DNA of 64,000 nucleotides from CAYURP01 sp964447175. GTDB lineage: Bacteria; Zixibacteria; MSB-5A5; SM23-73-2. The DNA is taken from NCBI GenBank assembly GCA_964447175.1, contig CAYURP010000004.1, positions 1 through 64,000 of the forward strand, given 5' to 3'. The first letter of the stretch is position 1. The number at the start of each line of letters is the position of its first letter. Below the pieces are notes generated by a model. That model had not been told where the DNA came from, did no database searches, and was given only the letters and a program-made list of their open reading frames with translations. Below, one piece after another: positions 28,136 through 36,934 of this stretch. Position numbers and translations under genes: made by a program.

Positions 28136-29092
28136 ATGAAAGTTCTGATAACAGGAATTGCTGGATTTGTGGGTTCTCATCTGGCGGAATTTTTGATTCA
28201 AAAGAAGCAAAAAATTTACGGAACCTGCCTGGCGTGTGAACCTCAAGATAATATTGCCCATATCAAAGAAAAAATAAAGATAACTGAATGTGACGTAACT
28301 GATTTCAATTCCCTTAGAAAACTGATAAACAGGATAAAACCTGATCGAATATATCATCTGGCTGCTTTTTCCTCGGTGGGTGAATCTTTTACCAAACCCC
28401 TGGATGCAGTTGAGGTCAATGTCAGGGGCACTTTGTATCTGCTGGAGATCTTAAGGAAAATTAAAAAAAGGATTAGGCTTTTAGTTGTCAGTTCTTCGGA
28501 TATCTACGGAAAGGTCAAAAAAAAGGATTTGCCAATAAAGGAGACTCATAACCTGAATCCAATATCCCCTTATGGAGCAAGTAAAGCCTGTGCCGACCTT
28601 TTGGCTTATCAGTATTACCAATCTTACGGGACTTTGGTCATTAGAACCAGATCTTTTAATCACACCGGACCCAGGCAAAGACTGGGATTCGTTGTGCCCG
28701 ATTTTGCTTCTCAGATAGCCAGAATCGATAAAGGGATTTCTAAACCGCTAATGAAAGTCGGTAATCTGAGTGCCAGAAGGGATGTATCCGATGTCCGGGA
28801 TGTGGTAAGAGCTTACTATCTTCTAATGGAGAAAGGCAGACCGGGTGAGGCTTATAATGTATGTTCAGATAAAGCTTACAAAATTGAAACTTTTCTTTCC
28901 ACCCTTCTACGATTTTCATCAAAGCATATCAAAGTAAGGAAAAAGGGTAAAACCAGACCAGCTGAAATACCGATTCTTTTAGGGGATAATTCCAAAATAG
29001 AAAAAGAAGTGGGCTGGAAACCACGTATATCTATTCATAAAACACTGAAGGATACTTTAGATTACTGGAGAGAAAGGTATAGCCGAGGATAA
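28136..29092 (+). CDS. rmd: GDP-4-keto-6-deoxy-D-mannose reductase (RMD-like)
   Basis: This short-chain dehydrogenase has TGIAGFVGSHLAEFL near the start, VVSSSDIYG and SPYGASKACAD with Y146 and K150. FNHTGPRQRLGFVVPDFASQIA and ARRDVSDVRDVVRAYYLL are typical of RMD. Beside gmd this suggests production of GDP-D-rhamnose for a surface polysaccharide. A related GDP-sugar epimerase cannot be excluded by eye. Confidence 0.88.
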   Translation: MKVLITGIAGFVGSHLAEFLIQKKQKIYGTCLACEPQDNIAHIKEKIKITECDVTDFNSLRKLINRIKPDRIYHLAAFSSVGESFTKPLDAVEVNVRGTLYLLEILRKIKKRIRLLVVSSSDIYGKVKKKDLPIKETHNLNPISPYGASKACADLLAYQYYQSYGTLVIRTRSFNHTGPRQRLGFVVPDFASQIARIDKGISKPLMKVGNLSARRDVSDVRDVVRAYYLLMEKGRPGEAYNVCSDKAYKIETFLSTLLRFSSKHIKVRKKGKTRPAEIPILLGDNSKIEKEVGWKPRISIHKTLKDTLDYWRERYSRG

Positions 29093-29113
29093 CATTTAGA
29101 TAGGAGGTTCAAC

Positions 29114-30436
29114 TTGTCTTCGAGAAGTTTAGCATACAAAAACCTGGAAAAAAAGATTAAAGACAAAACGGCAGTAGTAGGGGTGGTAGGTCTGGGATAT
29201 GTAGGACTCCCTTTGGCTGCGGAGATGGGTAATTCGGGATTTCGTGTTTTAGGGCTGGAGATAAACAAAAGGAAGGTAAAGCTGGTTAACTCAGGAATAT
29301 CAGACATTGACGATGTGAAAAATGAACAGGTCAAGAAATTAGTGATTAATAAAAAATTGAAAGCTTCCACCAATTTTTCACTTCTGAAAAAGGCTGATTG
29401 CGTTTGTGTCTGTGTGCCTACCCCACTGAGCAAGACCAAGGATCCGGACGTTTCTTTTATACTCTCCGCATTCTCCCAGGTGAAAAAATACCTGCATCGG
29501 GGTCAGCTGGTGATCCTGGAGAGCACTACCTATCCCGGGACCACAGAGGAACTTATCCGTCCTATGCTGGAGGAGACAAAACTTAAAGTCGGGAAGGACT
29601 TCTTCTTAGCTTTCTCGCCGGAGAGGGTGGACCCAGGAAATGCAACATATGACATAAAAAATACTCCCCGGGTAGTAGGAGGAACCACTCCCCTTTGTAC
29701 CAAAATTGCCAAGTTGTTTTATGAGCAGACCATAATTAAAGTAGTTCCGGTATCCTCAACCCAGTCAGCGGAGATGGTTAAGCTTCTGGAGAATACTTTT
29801 CGCAGCGTTAACATCGGTTTAGTTAATGAGGTGGCTTTGATGTGTGATCGTCTGAAAATAAATGTATGGGAGATAATCGATGCTGCTGACTCCAAACCAT
29901 TTGGATTTATGAAGTTTTATCCCGGTCCGGGTTTGGGTGGACATTGCATTCCCATCGATCCCCATTATCTTTCCTGGAAATTGAAATCCCTTAACTATTA
30001 TGCCCGATTCATAGAGTTAGCCGGAGATATAAACTCCCGAATGCCGGAGTATGTAACCGAGAGGGTCAGTTTGGCTCTGAATCAAAGTGGAAAGAACCTC
30101 AAAGGTTCTGACATCCTGGTGCTGGGAGCAGCCTATAAAGGAAATATCTCCGATGTCCGGGAGTCGCCGGCTTTGGATGTGATGAGACTTCTGGAGGAAA
30201 GGGGTGCTGAAGTAACCTACAGCGATCCTTTTGTTCCCAGGGTGATAATGAACGGTTACACCTTAAAATCAAAAAAGTTAACCTCAGGGATCCTGAGAAA
30301 AGCGGATTGTGTGGTCATCCTAACCGATCACAGTAACTATGATTATCCCTGGATAGTGAAAAACTCTAAGCTGATCTTCGATTCCAGAAACGCCACCCGG
30401 AGAATCAAAAACAAAAAGAAGATTGTGAAGCTATAA
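29114..30436 (+). CDS. Nucleotide-sugar dehydrogenase (UDP-GlcNAc/ManNAc type)
   Basis: The start codon is TTG, supported by AGGAGG eight bases upstream. Rossmann motif VVGLGYVGLPLA, then ESTTYPGTTEE, FSPERVDPGNATY, and the catalytic cysteine in GPGLGGHCIPIDPHYLSWK. The latter segment, with FIELAGDINSRMP, is characteristic of WbpA/WecC-like 6-dehydrogenases that oxidise UDP-N-acetylhexosamines to uronic acids. The exact sugar is not determined. It is 21 bases after rmd. Confidence 0.92.
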   Translation: MSSRSLAYKNLEKKIKDKTAVVGVVGLGYVGLPLAAEMGNSGFRVLGLEINKRKVKLVNSGISDIDDVKNEQVKKLVINKKLKASTNFSLLKKADCVCVCVPTPLSKTKDPDVSFILSAFSQVKKYLHRGQLVILESTTYPGTTEELIRPMLEETKLKVGKDFFLAFSPERVDPGNATYDIKNTPRVVGGTTPLCTKIAKLFYEQTIIKVVPVSSTQSAEMVKLLENTFRSVNIGLVNEVALMCDRLKINVWEIIDAADSKPFGFMKFYPGPGLGGHCIPIDPHYLSWKLKSLNYYARFIELAGDINSRMPEYVTERVSLALNQSGKNLKGSDILVLGAAYKGNISDVRESPALDVMRLLEERGAEVTYSDPFVPRVIMNGYTLKSKKLTSGILRKADCVVILTDHSNYDYPWIVKNSKLIFDSRNATRRIKNKKKIVKL

Positions 30437-30488
30437 ACGTGGTTTTATACCTCTGAGGGTTAATCTTGCCTGCGGAGGTTTTAGTTTA

Positions 30489-32018
30489 TTGAAAAAAAGA
30501 ACAAATATACTGATAAAGGGAATTCTTTTTGTTTTTTTAGCTGCATGCAATCTCTCTTATGCTTCCTTATTGGAGAACATCCCTCTAAATAGCTGGGTTT
30601 ACCCGGCTGTTGATGAGCTCTATATTCAAGGTATTTTCCCCCAACTGCATAAAAACATTAAACCTTATGAGAGAGGGGAAATCGCTTCTTTTTTAATTCA
30701 GGTTGATGAGAAGATAAAAAATAGGGAACTAAGTCCCACCCCTCCTCAGGTCTGGTTATTAGATAAGCTCAAGGAGGAGTTTTCCCTGGAGATGAAGATG
30801 TTGAGGGAAAAGAATGGGAAAAACGTTTTGAAATGTGGGCTTGATCCTTATTTTTACCTTACTCAGAACAGAATTGATACTTCCTGGACCAGGGGTAAAC
30901 TGGAACTGGATCTTGCTTTTCAATTTAAAGACAGGCTGCTTTTGAAAGACAAGATACTCCTTGATTCCAAAGCGGAAAAGGATCCCAATCTCTATGGCAG
31001 GGAATGGAAAAAAGACTTAACCGGTATTTTTGATCAGGGTTATCTGAAACTCGATTTTAAATATCTTAGTCTTTTATTCGGAAGGGACTATTTGAGATGG
31101 GGACCGGGTCAGAACGACTTTTTGCTTGTCTCTGGTTTTGCCCCGCCATTTGATATGCTGAAACTGGGAGGGGAAATAGGTAAGTTCAAATTCTTATTTT
31201 TTGCAACTGTTTTAGATGGGATAACTATATCTGATACCCTGTATAAAAGGTATCTCTCAGGTCACAGGATCAATTTCAAGCCAGAGCCATATCTGGAGTT
31301 AGGAGTATCGGAGGTGGTGCTCTATGGAGGAGCTGATAGATCTTTGGAGCTTTACTATCTGAATCCTGTTTTTTTATATTATGGGGAGCAGTTCAACCAG
31401 GGGATGGATGATAATCCTTTGTGGAGCTTTGATTTCAGCTTAACCCGGATCAGGAATGTTGAACTTTATGGTGAGTTCATGATCGATGATTTTCAATATG
31501 ATTTCAAAACAGAGCCTCACCAGATCGGATTCAGGCTGGGAGCCAATTGCTCTAATATCTTTAAGATTCAGGGGAGTTTTTTAAATCTTGAATATGTCAG
31601 AGTCAACAACTGGGTCTACGGACAGGTCAAACCCTGGAACCTTTATACCTATCATAATATCGGAATGGGAAGCTCTTTGGGTCCGGATGCGGATATGATT
31701 AGCCTTTCCTCTATTTATCATTTGAATTCCGACCTGCAAGTTGATTTCTCCTTTTCCCACCGAAGAAAAGGGGAAGGGAAAATCCAGGTTCAACCACCTA
31801 AAGTTCCTAGACACGAGAAGTTTCCCACAGGTGTGGTCGAGTATACCAAATCCGTTCAGTTTCTTTTGTTATTCCAGCCCGATGCTAATCTTCAAATTCA
31901 GGGCGGAGCAGGTTTCAATAAGGTGGATAACGCTTTTAACTATGAAAACGAAGATGAAGATAATTTTTATATAAAATTTGGAATAAACTATAATTACTGG
32001 GAGGAGTGGTGGTTTTAA
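30489..32018 (+). CDS. Wzi-like outer-membrane capsule assembly protein
   Basis: The start codon is TTG with GGAGG upstream. The first 25 residues form a signal peptide. The body is an aromatic-rich, alternating beta-strand sequence with GRDYLRWGPGQNDFLLVS in the middle and a terminal WEEWWF, as expected for an outer-membrane barrel ending in phenylalanine. The RWGPG motif and helical N-terminal plug-like segment (WVYPAVDELYIQG) match Wzi-type capsule anchors and related FCB barrels. It is last in the sugar block, so a role in attaching or exporting the polysaccharide is inferred. Confidence 0.82.
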   Translation: MKKRTNILIKGILFVFLAACNLSYASLLENIPLNSWVYPAVDELYIQGIFPQLHKNIKPYERGEIASFLIQVDEKIKNRELSPTPPQVWLLDKLKEEFSLEMKMLREKNGKNVLKCGLDPYFYLTQNRIDTSWTRGKLELDLAFQFKDRLLLKDKILLDSKAEKDPNLYGREWKKDLTGIFDQGYLKLDFKYLSLLFGRDYLRWGPGQNDFLLVSGFAPPFDMLKLGGEIGKFKFLFFATVLDGITISDTLYKRYLSGHRINFKPEPYLELGVSEVVLYGGADRSLELYYLNPVFLYYGEQFNQGMDDNPLWSFDFSLTRIRNVELYGEFMIDDFQYDFKTEPHQIGFRLGANCSNIFKIQGSFLNLEYVRVNNWVYGQVKPWNLYTYHNIGMGSSLGPDADMISLSSIYHLNSDLQVDFSFSHRRKGEGKIQVQPPKVPRHEKFPTGVVEYTKSVQFLLLFQPDANLQIQGGAGFNKVDNAFNYENEDEDNFYIKFGINYNYWEEWWF

Positions 32019-32019
32019 T

Positions 32020-32859
32020 TTGATCCGGCTTAAATCATTTGCTAAAATAAATCTATGTCTCTATGTTTTAAGAAAAAGGAGGGATGGGTATCACCAGATC
32101 TACACGGTAATGCAGGCTGTGGATCTTTATGACAGGTTAAGTTTATACAAGATACCAAAAGGTATAATTATTCAGACCAACAACCCCCAGCTCCCCACAG
32201 ACAGGAGAAATTTAGTTTATAAAGCTTCTGAGATTTTTTTTAATCAGACCGGAATTGATCAGGGGGTGAGAATAAAAATTCAAAAAAGAATTCCACTATC
32301 CTCAGGTTTGGGCGGTGGCAGCAGCAATGCAGCTTTTACACTGATGGGATTGAATAAACTTTTCAATACTAACTTATCCCAAAGGAAACTTGTGGAAATG
32401 GCAAAGCACATAGGTTCAGACGTTCCTTTCTTTTTATCCTCCGGGCAGGCCCTGGCTACCGGAAGGGGAGAGAAAATCAGGGAGATTAGGCTGCCCCGGG
32501 ACTACTGGATCGTTTTGATAAATCCGGGTATAAAAATTTCCACCTCCCGGGCTTATGAAAATTTTAAAATTCACTTGACAAGAAAGAGGAAATTAATTAA
32601 AATTTATAAAAGTAAAAAGAGCTTCCTTGATTATATAGCCGGATGGAAAAACGAACTGGAAAAGACTTCGGAAAAAAAGTATCCTCAGCTAAAAAAGCTC
32701 AGAGAAAAACTGACTCAAATTGGGGCAATTAAAACATCTATGTCAGGAAGTGGACCTACAGTATATGGAATTTTTTTGGACAAACCCAGATACAAGGAGG
32801 TGAAGAGTCTGCGAAGTAAAGAGTGTCAAATTTGGGTGACACGACCAATCCCTTTATAG
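32020..32859 (+). CDS. ispE: 4-diphosphocytidyl-2-C-methyl-D-erythritol kinase
   Basis: GHMP kinase of 279 residues with FAKINLCLYVLRKRRDGYHQI at the start. Motif 2 is IPLSSGLGGGSSNAAF and the C-terminal motif is KTSMSGSGPTVYGIF. It phosphorylates CDP-methylerythritol in the non-mevalonate isoprenoid pathway. The TTG start lies one base after the Wzi stop, with GAGGAG 13 bases upstream. Isoprenoid supply would feed the lipid carriers used by the neighbouring polysaccharide genes. Confidence 0.95.
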   Translation: MIRLKSFAKINLCLYVLRKRRDGYHQIYTVMQAVDLYDRLSLYKIPKGIIIQTNNPQLPTDRRNLVYKASEIFFNQTGIDQGVRIKIQKRIPLSSGLGGGSSNAAFTLMGLNKLFNTNLSQRKLVEMAKHIGSDVPFFLSSGQALATGRGEKIREIRLPRDYWIVLINPGIKISTSRAYENFKIHLTRKRKLIKIYKSKKSFLDYIAGWKNELEKTSEKKYPQLKKLREKLTQIGAIKTSMSGSGPTVYGIFLDKPRYKEVKSLRSKECQIWVTRPIPL

Positions 32860-32922
32860 GTCCTTTAGTGTCATCAGGTAAATGTTACATAGCAAGCTAT
32901 TCATGCAGAGGAGGAAAATAAA

Positions 32923-33192
32923 GTGGATATTACTGAGGTGAGGATCACCCTGCGGGATGAGGATAGACTCAAGGCATTTGCTAATGTGACCTTCGATAAC
33001 GCTTTTGTGGTGCGTGGTTTGAAAGTCATCAATGGCAACTCAGGTTATTTCGTTTCCATGCCCTCAAGAAAAAGACCTGATGGGACGCACCAGGATATAG
33101 CCCATCCGGTCAACAACCAAATGCGTAAAGTTATTGAAGACAGAGTATTGGAGGCTTATGAGAGCGAGTTGAAGTCAAGAGAGAACTTATAG
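32923..33192 (+). CDS. spoVG: SpoVG-family RNA/DNA-binding regulator
   Basis: The 89-residue protein begins with GTG (AGGAGG ahead of it) and reads MDITEVRITLRDEDRLKAF, followed by FVVRGLKVINGNSGYFVSMPSRK and DIAHPVNNQMRKVIED. This is close to SpoVG through its whole length, including the C-terminal helix. SpoVG is known outside spore formers as a small site-specific nucleic-acid binder. The gene sits between ispE and a tRNA. Confidence 0.95.
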   Translation: MDITEVRITLRDEDRLKAFANVTFDNAFVVRGLKVINGNSGYFVSMPSRKRPDGTHQDIAHPVNNQMRKVIEDRVLEAYESELKSRENL

Positions 33193-33196
33193 ATAT

Positions 33197-33270
33197 TGGG
33201 GCGTCGTCAAGTGGCAAGACACAAGACTTTGGATCTTGGATCCCAGGTTCGAATCCTGGCGCCCCAGCCA
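33197..33270 (+). tRNA. tRNA-Gln (anticodon TTG)
   Basis: A 74-base cloverleaf: acceptor TGGGGCG/CGCCCCA, anticodon stem CAAGA/TCTTG with loop CTTTGGA, T arm CCAGG-TTCGAAT-CCTGG, discriminator G and an encoded CCA end. Anticodon TTG reads CAA, glutamine. The tRNA begins four bases after the spoVG stop. Confidence 0.97.
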
Positions 33271-33321
33271 AAATTTTTTAACGTGTTTCAGTTTTCTTAA
33301 AACCAGAAGGAGGAAGTGGGT

Positions 33322-33873
33322 ATGAAAATCCAGAAAATCAGCTTATTTTTTTTATTGGTTTTCTCTCTTCTTATAATTGCCTGTGGCCAAAAAGAGGAAA
33401 AGAAATCGGAACCCCAGTTGGAGATCAAAGTTAAAACCTCAGAGAAAATAAATTTTGCATATGTGGAGAATGTTGGATCTTATGCTGAATTGGGTCCGGT
33501 TTTTGCGCAGGTCATGCAGTACGCTATGGGTAAAGAAATTACCGGAATGCCCATGGGAATATTTTATGATGATCCTTCCGTGGTTGCAGAGGAGAGTTTA
33601 AGGTGTGAAATCGGAGTGCCTGTGGCAGAGGGTTTCGAACCTGAACCGCCCTTTCAAGTGAAGGAACTGCCTCCCCAGGAGGTTGCATTTGTGGTTCTCA
33701 AGGGTTCCTATGCCGAGATAGCAACAAAATATGACCAGATAATGAAATGGATACAGGAAAACGGTTATATGATGGTGGGACCGCCCAGAGAAATATATCT
33801 CAAGGGCGGTGAGGAGGTGCCCGAATCCGAATACTTAACCGAGATTCAGTTTCCAATAGCTAAAGGATATTAA
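33322..33873 (+). CDS. Lipoprotein with GyrI-like ligand-binding domain
   Basis: I prefer ATG 33322, eight bases after AAGGAGG, over a GTG two codons earlier. The lipobox LLIIAC places Cys21 as the lipidated residue. The mature part has the duplicated beta-alpha-beta2 pattern of GyrI-like/AraC effector-binding domains (FAYVENVGSYAEL and VAFVVLKGSYAEI halves, PMGIFYDD, LTEIQFPIAK). It is normally a cytoplasmic domain, so a lipid-anchored periplasmic version suggests binding of an envelope ligand. The ligand is unknown. Confidence 0.88.
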   Translation: MKIQKISLFFLLVFSLLIIACGQKEEKKSEPQLEIKVKTSEKINFAYVENVGSYAELGPVFAQVMQYAMGKEITGMPMGIFYDDPSVVAEESLRCEIGVPVAEGFEPEPPFQVKELPPQEVAFVVLKGSYAEIATKYDQIMKWIQENGYMMVGPPREIYLKGGEEVPESEYLTEIQFPIAKGY

Positions 33874-34413
33874 ATTAGAAATATCTTAAAGAAATCATCT
33901 CAAAAAAAAATTAACATCAACAGACAATAAAATGCTCCCTTTTGGATAAACAGGGGGAGGGGGGGATTTTTTTGTTTTAATTAGCTCTTCAGTTCTCCTA
34001 CCAATGCCCGGAACTTAAGAATGGTAAGAGGTGTTAGGCGGTTATGTGTTTGTTACTATTCACCTTAAGACAAAAAGCTTCGTTTTTTTGGAGATAAAAA
34101 GTTTTCAGCTATTTATGATTTAGTATCGTAAATAGACAAAGGAGTTGATTTCTGGGTTTTATCTAAACCAAATAAAATTTAAACTTTTTTATGCCCCTTA
34201 TCAAGGAAGTGAGGAAATTCAGAGGGGTAAAAAGGCTTTATGGGTTCTTTATTTAAAAGGAGATCAGTTATAATCAAAAGGATCCAATTTCTGGCGGGAA
34301 TTTACTTGTTCAGATTTAAAATTGAAGTTAAAGGGCGGTCAAAGTTTGACGATATGATTAAAGAAAACGTTTTGAAGTGTTGGAATTTACAATAATCATA
34401 ACAGGAGGGTAAG
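33874..34413. other. 540-base gene-free region
   Basis: A weak terminator-like hairpin (CTCCC at 33935-33939 with GGGAG at 33955-33959, then G and T runs to 33973) follows the lipoprotein gene. The remainder is AT-rich with short frames only. AGGAGGG before 34414 belongs to the next gene. I see no conserved RNA that I recognise. Confidence 0.4.
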
Positions 34414-34710
34414 ATGGTTCAGATCAGCCCTAAAACCAAAAAGGTTGATTTCACCTTTTCCGGGGTGGAGGCCAATAAGGTTTTCGTAGTTGGCGACTTC
34501 AACAAATGGAACAGAACCAAACACCGGATGAAAAGAGAAAGGAGCAACTGGAAGCTTTCAGTAGAGCTCCCTGCCGGTGAGTATAAGTTTAAGTATCTGG
34601 CGGACGGAAACTGGTTTAACGATCCCGCTGCCCATAAATATGTGGAAAATCCTTATGGCGGTGAGGACTCGGTAGTTGTCGTTCCCGGTACCAGAAGCGG
34701 CAGGAAATAA
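34414..34710 (+). CDS. Stand-alone CBM48/AMPK-beta-type glycogen-binding protein
   Basis: The 98-residue protein is a single E-set carbohydrate-binding domain: VDFTFSGVEANKVFVVGDFNKWN, KLSVELPAGEYKFKYLADGNWFNDP and NPYGGEDSVVVV. Those are the glycogen-binding consensus of CBM48 and AMPK-beta, including the tryptophan of the binding patch and GEY(K/R)FKY. There is no attached enzyme. It may target an unknown protein to glycogen or starch. It is monocistronic, with AGGAGGG ahead and a perfect terminator behind. Confidence 0.9.
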   Translation: MVQISPKTKKVDFTFSGVEANKVFVVGDFNKWNRTKHRMKRERSNWKLSVELPAGEYKFKYLADGNWFNDPAAHKYVENPYGGEDSVVVVPGTRSGRK

Positions 34711-34756
34711 AGGAATCTGTCAAAAAATATTTTGATCCTGCAGGATTCTCACTATG

Positions 34757-34797
34757 GAAGGATAATTTCTTGAATTAATGAAATTATCCTTCTTTTT
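34757..34797 (+). terminator. Terminator after the CBM48 gene
   Basis: A perfect 13-base stem, GAAGGATAATTTC (34757-34769) with its complement at 34780-34792, has a 10-base loop and runs into TTTTT. Confidence 0.9.
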
Positions 34798-34935
34798 ATT
34801 TCCATACTTTTTCAATTATGTTGAGTAAATGACGAGATTTGAGAACAAATTGTAAGCTTTGTATTCGTACAGTAAAAATCCAGGCATCAACCTTTCTTAT
34901 ATTTGCAGAAGGAATATGCTATTTCAAAGAAATGG

Positions 34936-34963
34936 TTGACAATTATAAGAACTTGTTTATAAT
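34936..34963 (+). promoter_or_regulatory. Promoter of the yicC-gmk-rpoZ-topA-xerC-hslVU run
   Basis: Perfect TTGACA (34936-34941) and TATAAT (34958-34963) with a 16-base spacer, followed 20 bases later by the yicC ATG. It is the closest match to the sigma-70 consensus in the window. Confidence 0.75.
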
Positions 34964-34983
34964 TATAATTTAGGTTTGAAGTT

Positions 34984-35862
34984 ATGATCGCAAGCATGAC
35001 AGGTTTTGGCAAAGCCGAGCTATTAAAAGACGATGTCAAAACGGCAGTGGAGATATCCTCGGTTAACAACCGCTTCTGTGAGATCCAATTAAGATTGCCC
35101 AAATTCTTAACCTCACTTGAACCCCGGATCAAGGAGATGATTCTAAAGACCATGTCCCGGGGTAAGATCAACTATACCCTTTCCTGGGAGGAGGGCTTGC
35201 CTAACTCCAGCTTTGTTAAATTGAACCGTGAGGTGGCAGATGTGTATTACAATCTTTTCAAGGAGTTAAAAGATAAATACCATCTCTCAGGTGAGATCAA
35301 GATTGATAACTTTATAAATCTACCCGATTTGATGAAGGTGGAAAGGGAGGAATACGATCTGGAAAAGGCGTGGAAGATTGTAAAAGAGGTAACCCGGATG
35401 GCTCTAAATGAATTCAATGACATAAGAAAAAATGAGGGTGAACGGCTGGCTCAGGATCTGAAATCCCGGATATCTGAAGTGGAGGAGACTGTTGGCGAGA
35501 TTGAGAAACTTTCTGTTTTGAATGTTGAGCAATATCGAAAAAAGTTAAAGAATAAAATCTCCGAGCTGCTTCAAGGACAGGAGCTGGACGAGCTAAGGTT
35601 AGCTCAGGAGGTAACTTTTTTGGCGGAACGCTGTGATGTAACGGAGGAATGCATCAGGCTCCGATCCCACAATCAGCAGTTCGTCTCCGCATTGGAGGAG
35701 GGTGTTCCTGTGGGGAAAAGATTAACCTTTCTTTTACAGGAAATGAACCGGGAAGCCAATACCATCGGGGCAAAAGCCAGCCATGCTGAGATCTCAAAAA
35801 AAGTTATCTTTCTAAAGGAGGAAGCAGAAAAACTCAGGGAACAGGTTCAAAATATAGAGTGA
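34984..35862 (+). CDS. yicC: YicC/YloC-family endoribonuclease
   Basis: The family opening MIASMTGFGKAE is present, followed by VEISSVNNRFCEIQLRLP and the C-terminal RLAQEVTFLAERCDVTEECIRL and KRLTFLLQEMNREANTIGAKA segments with its metal-site residues. 292 residues is the normal length. YicC proteins degrade small RNAs in E. coli. Its placement before gmk and rpoZ is widely conserved. Leader is very short. Confidence 0.95.
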   Translation: MIASMTGFGKAELLKDDVKTAVEISSVNNRFCEIQLRLPKFLTSLEPRIKEMILKTMSRGKINYTLSWEEGLPNSSFVKLNREVADVYYNLFKELKDKYHLSGEIKIDNFINLPDLMKVEREEYDLEKAWKIVKEVTRMALNEFNDIRKNEGERLAQDLKSRISEVEETVGEIEKLSVLNVEQYRKKLKNKISELLQGQELDELRLAQEVTFLAERCDVTEECIRLRSHNQQFVSALEEGVPVGKRLTFLLQEMNREANTIGAKASHAEISKKVIFLKEEAEKLREQVQNIE

Positions 35863-36033
35863 GAGCTCAACATACTTTTACATCTTCAATAGTAATTAAC
35901 CATTTAAAACAAGAAATAATTTTCCATCATCATTAATATTTTTCCTGTAGTATGATTTAAAGATGAGGTGAAAATTTAAACTGACATATTTTAAATTAAA
36001 AAATTTTTCTTTGATTTATTAAAAGGAATAAAA

Positions 36034-36645
36034 TTGGGTAAGCCAGCTCTTTTGTTTGTGATTTCCTCTCCATCCGGAACAGGTAAGACCACCATAGCAA
36101 AAAAACTTTTGTCCAGACATCCTGAGTTTATGAAATCCATTTCATTTACTACCAGAGAAAAAAGGAAGGGTGAACGGGAGGGCAAAGATTACTCATTTAT
36201 AAGTGAAGCTGAGTTTTTGAAAAAGATCAAAAAGAAGGAGCTGATTGAGTGGGCTCAGGTTTACGGCAGCTACTATGGGACGCCAAAGAAATTCGTGAGA
36301 AAGGCCCTGAAGGAGAAAAAGGTTTTACTTTTGGTTTTGGATGTGAGGGGAGGATTAGAGATCAAACGAAAATATCCGCAGAGCGTATTGGTTTTTGTGC
36401 TACCCCCCACTTTCACAGAATTGAAGAGAAGGATGAGGAAGAGAGGTGCGGAAGCCAAAAGTCAGCAAGATCTCAGATTGAATGCCGCATTAAAGGAAAT
36501 CAGATTCCTGTCGAACTACGATTATGTCGTGGTAAACAGTGATTTAAACGAGAGCGTGAAACTAATCCAAAGCATCATCTTAACCGAGCTTCATAAAGCA
36601 TCCAGATTCAATTTGAAAAAATGGAAAAAAATCACTAAGATATAG
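36034..36645 (+). CDS. gmk: Guanylate kinase
   Basis: P-loop SPSGTGKTT near residues 12-20, then SFTTREKRKGEREGKDYSFI for GMP binding, YGTPKKFV and LDVRGGLEIKRKYP, all Gmk signatures. The TTG start is preceded by AAAGGA. 203 residues is typical. It makes GDP from GMP. The rpoZ start is 12 bases after its stop. Confidence 0.96.
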   Translation: MGKPALLFVISSPSGTGKTTIAKKLLSRHPEFMKSISFTTREKRKGEREGKDYSFISEAEFLKKIKKKELIEWAQVYGSYYGTPKKFVRKALKEKKVLLLVLDVRGGLEIKRKYPQSVLVFVLPPTFTELKRRMRKRGAEAKSQQDLRLNAALKEIRFLSNYDYVVVNSDLNESVKLIQSIILTELHKASRFNLKKWKKITKI

Positions 36646-36657
36646 AGGAATTAAAAA

Positions 36658-36882
36658 ATGAGCTTTAAGTCCTTGGATAAGTTGGAGGATCTAACGGGTA
36701 ATCGATATGCTGCAGTTTTGATCGCAGCTAAAAGAGCCCGTAAAATAAACGAGAAAAGATTAAAGGAACAGGAACAGCTGGTCGAAGAGGAGAAAGTGGA
36801 AAAACCTGGTGACAAGGTTACCATTGAAGCATTAGATGAACTTCTCCAAGGAAAGATAAAATTCGAATATCCCAAGAAATAG
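36658..36882 (+). CDS. rpoZ: RNA polymerase omega subunit
   Basis: A 74-residue protein with the omega signature NRYAAVLIAAKRARKINE, an acidic linker and a C-terminal PGDKVTIEALDELLQGKI segment. It binds the beta-prime subunit and helps assembly. It lies after gmk, as in most diderms; coaBC, which often follows, is replaced by topA. Confidence 0.92.
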   Translation: MSFKSLDKLEDLTGNRYAAVLIAAKRARKINEKRLKEQEQLVEEEKVEKPGDKVTIEALDELLQGKIKFEYPKK

Positions 36883-36934
36883 ATAAATTACTTTAAACTT
36901 TAATCCGGTATATTATTTGTCAATGGTGGCGGGT

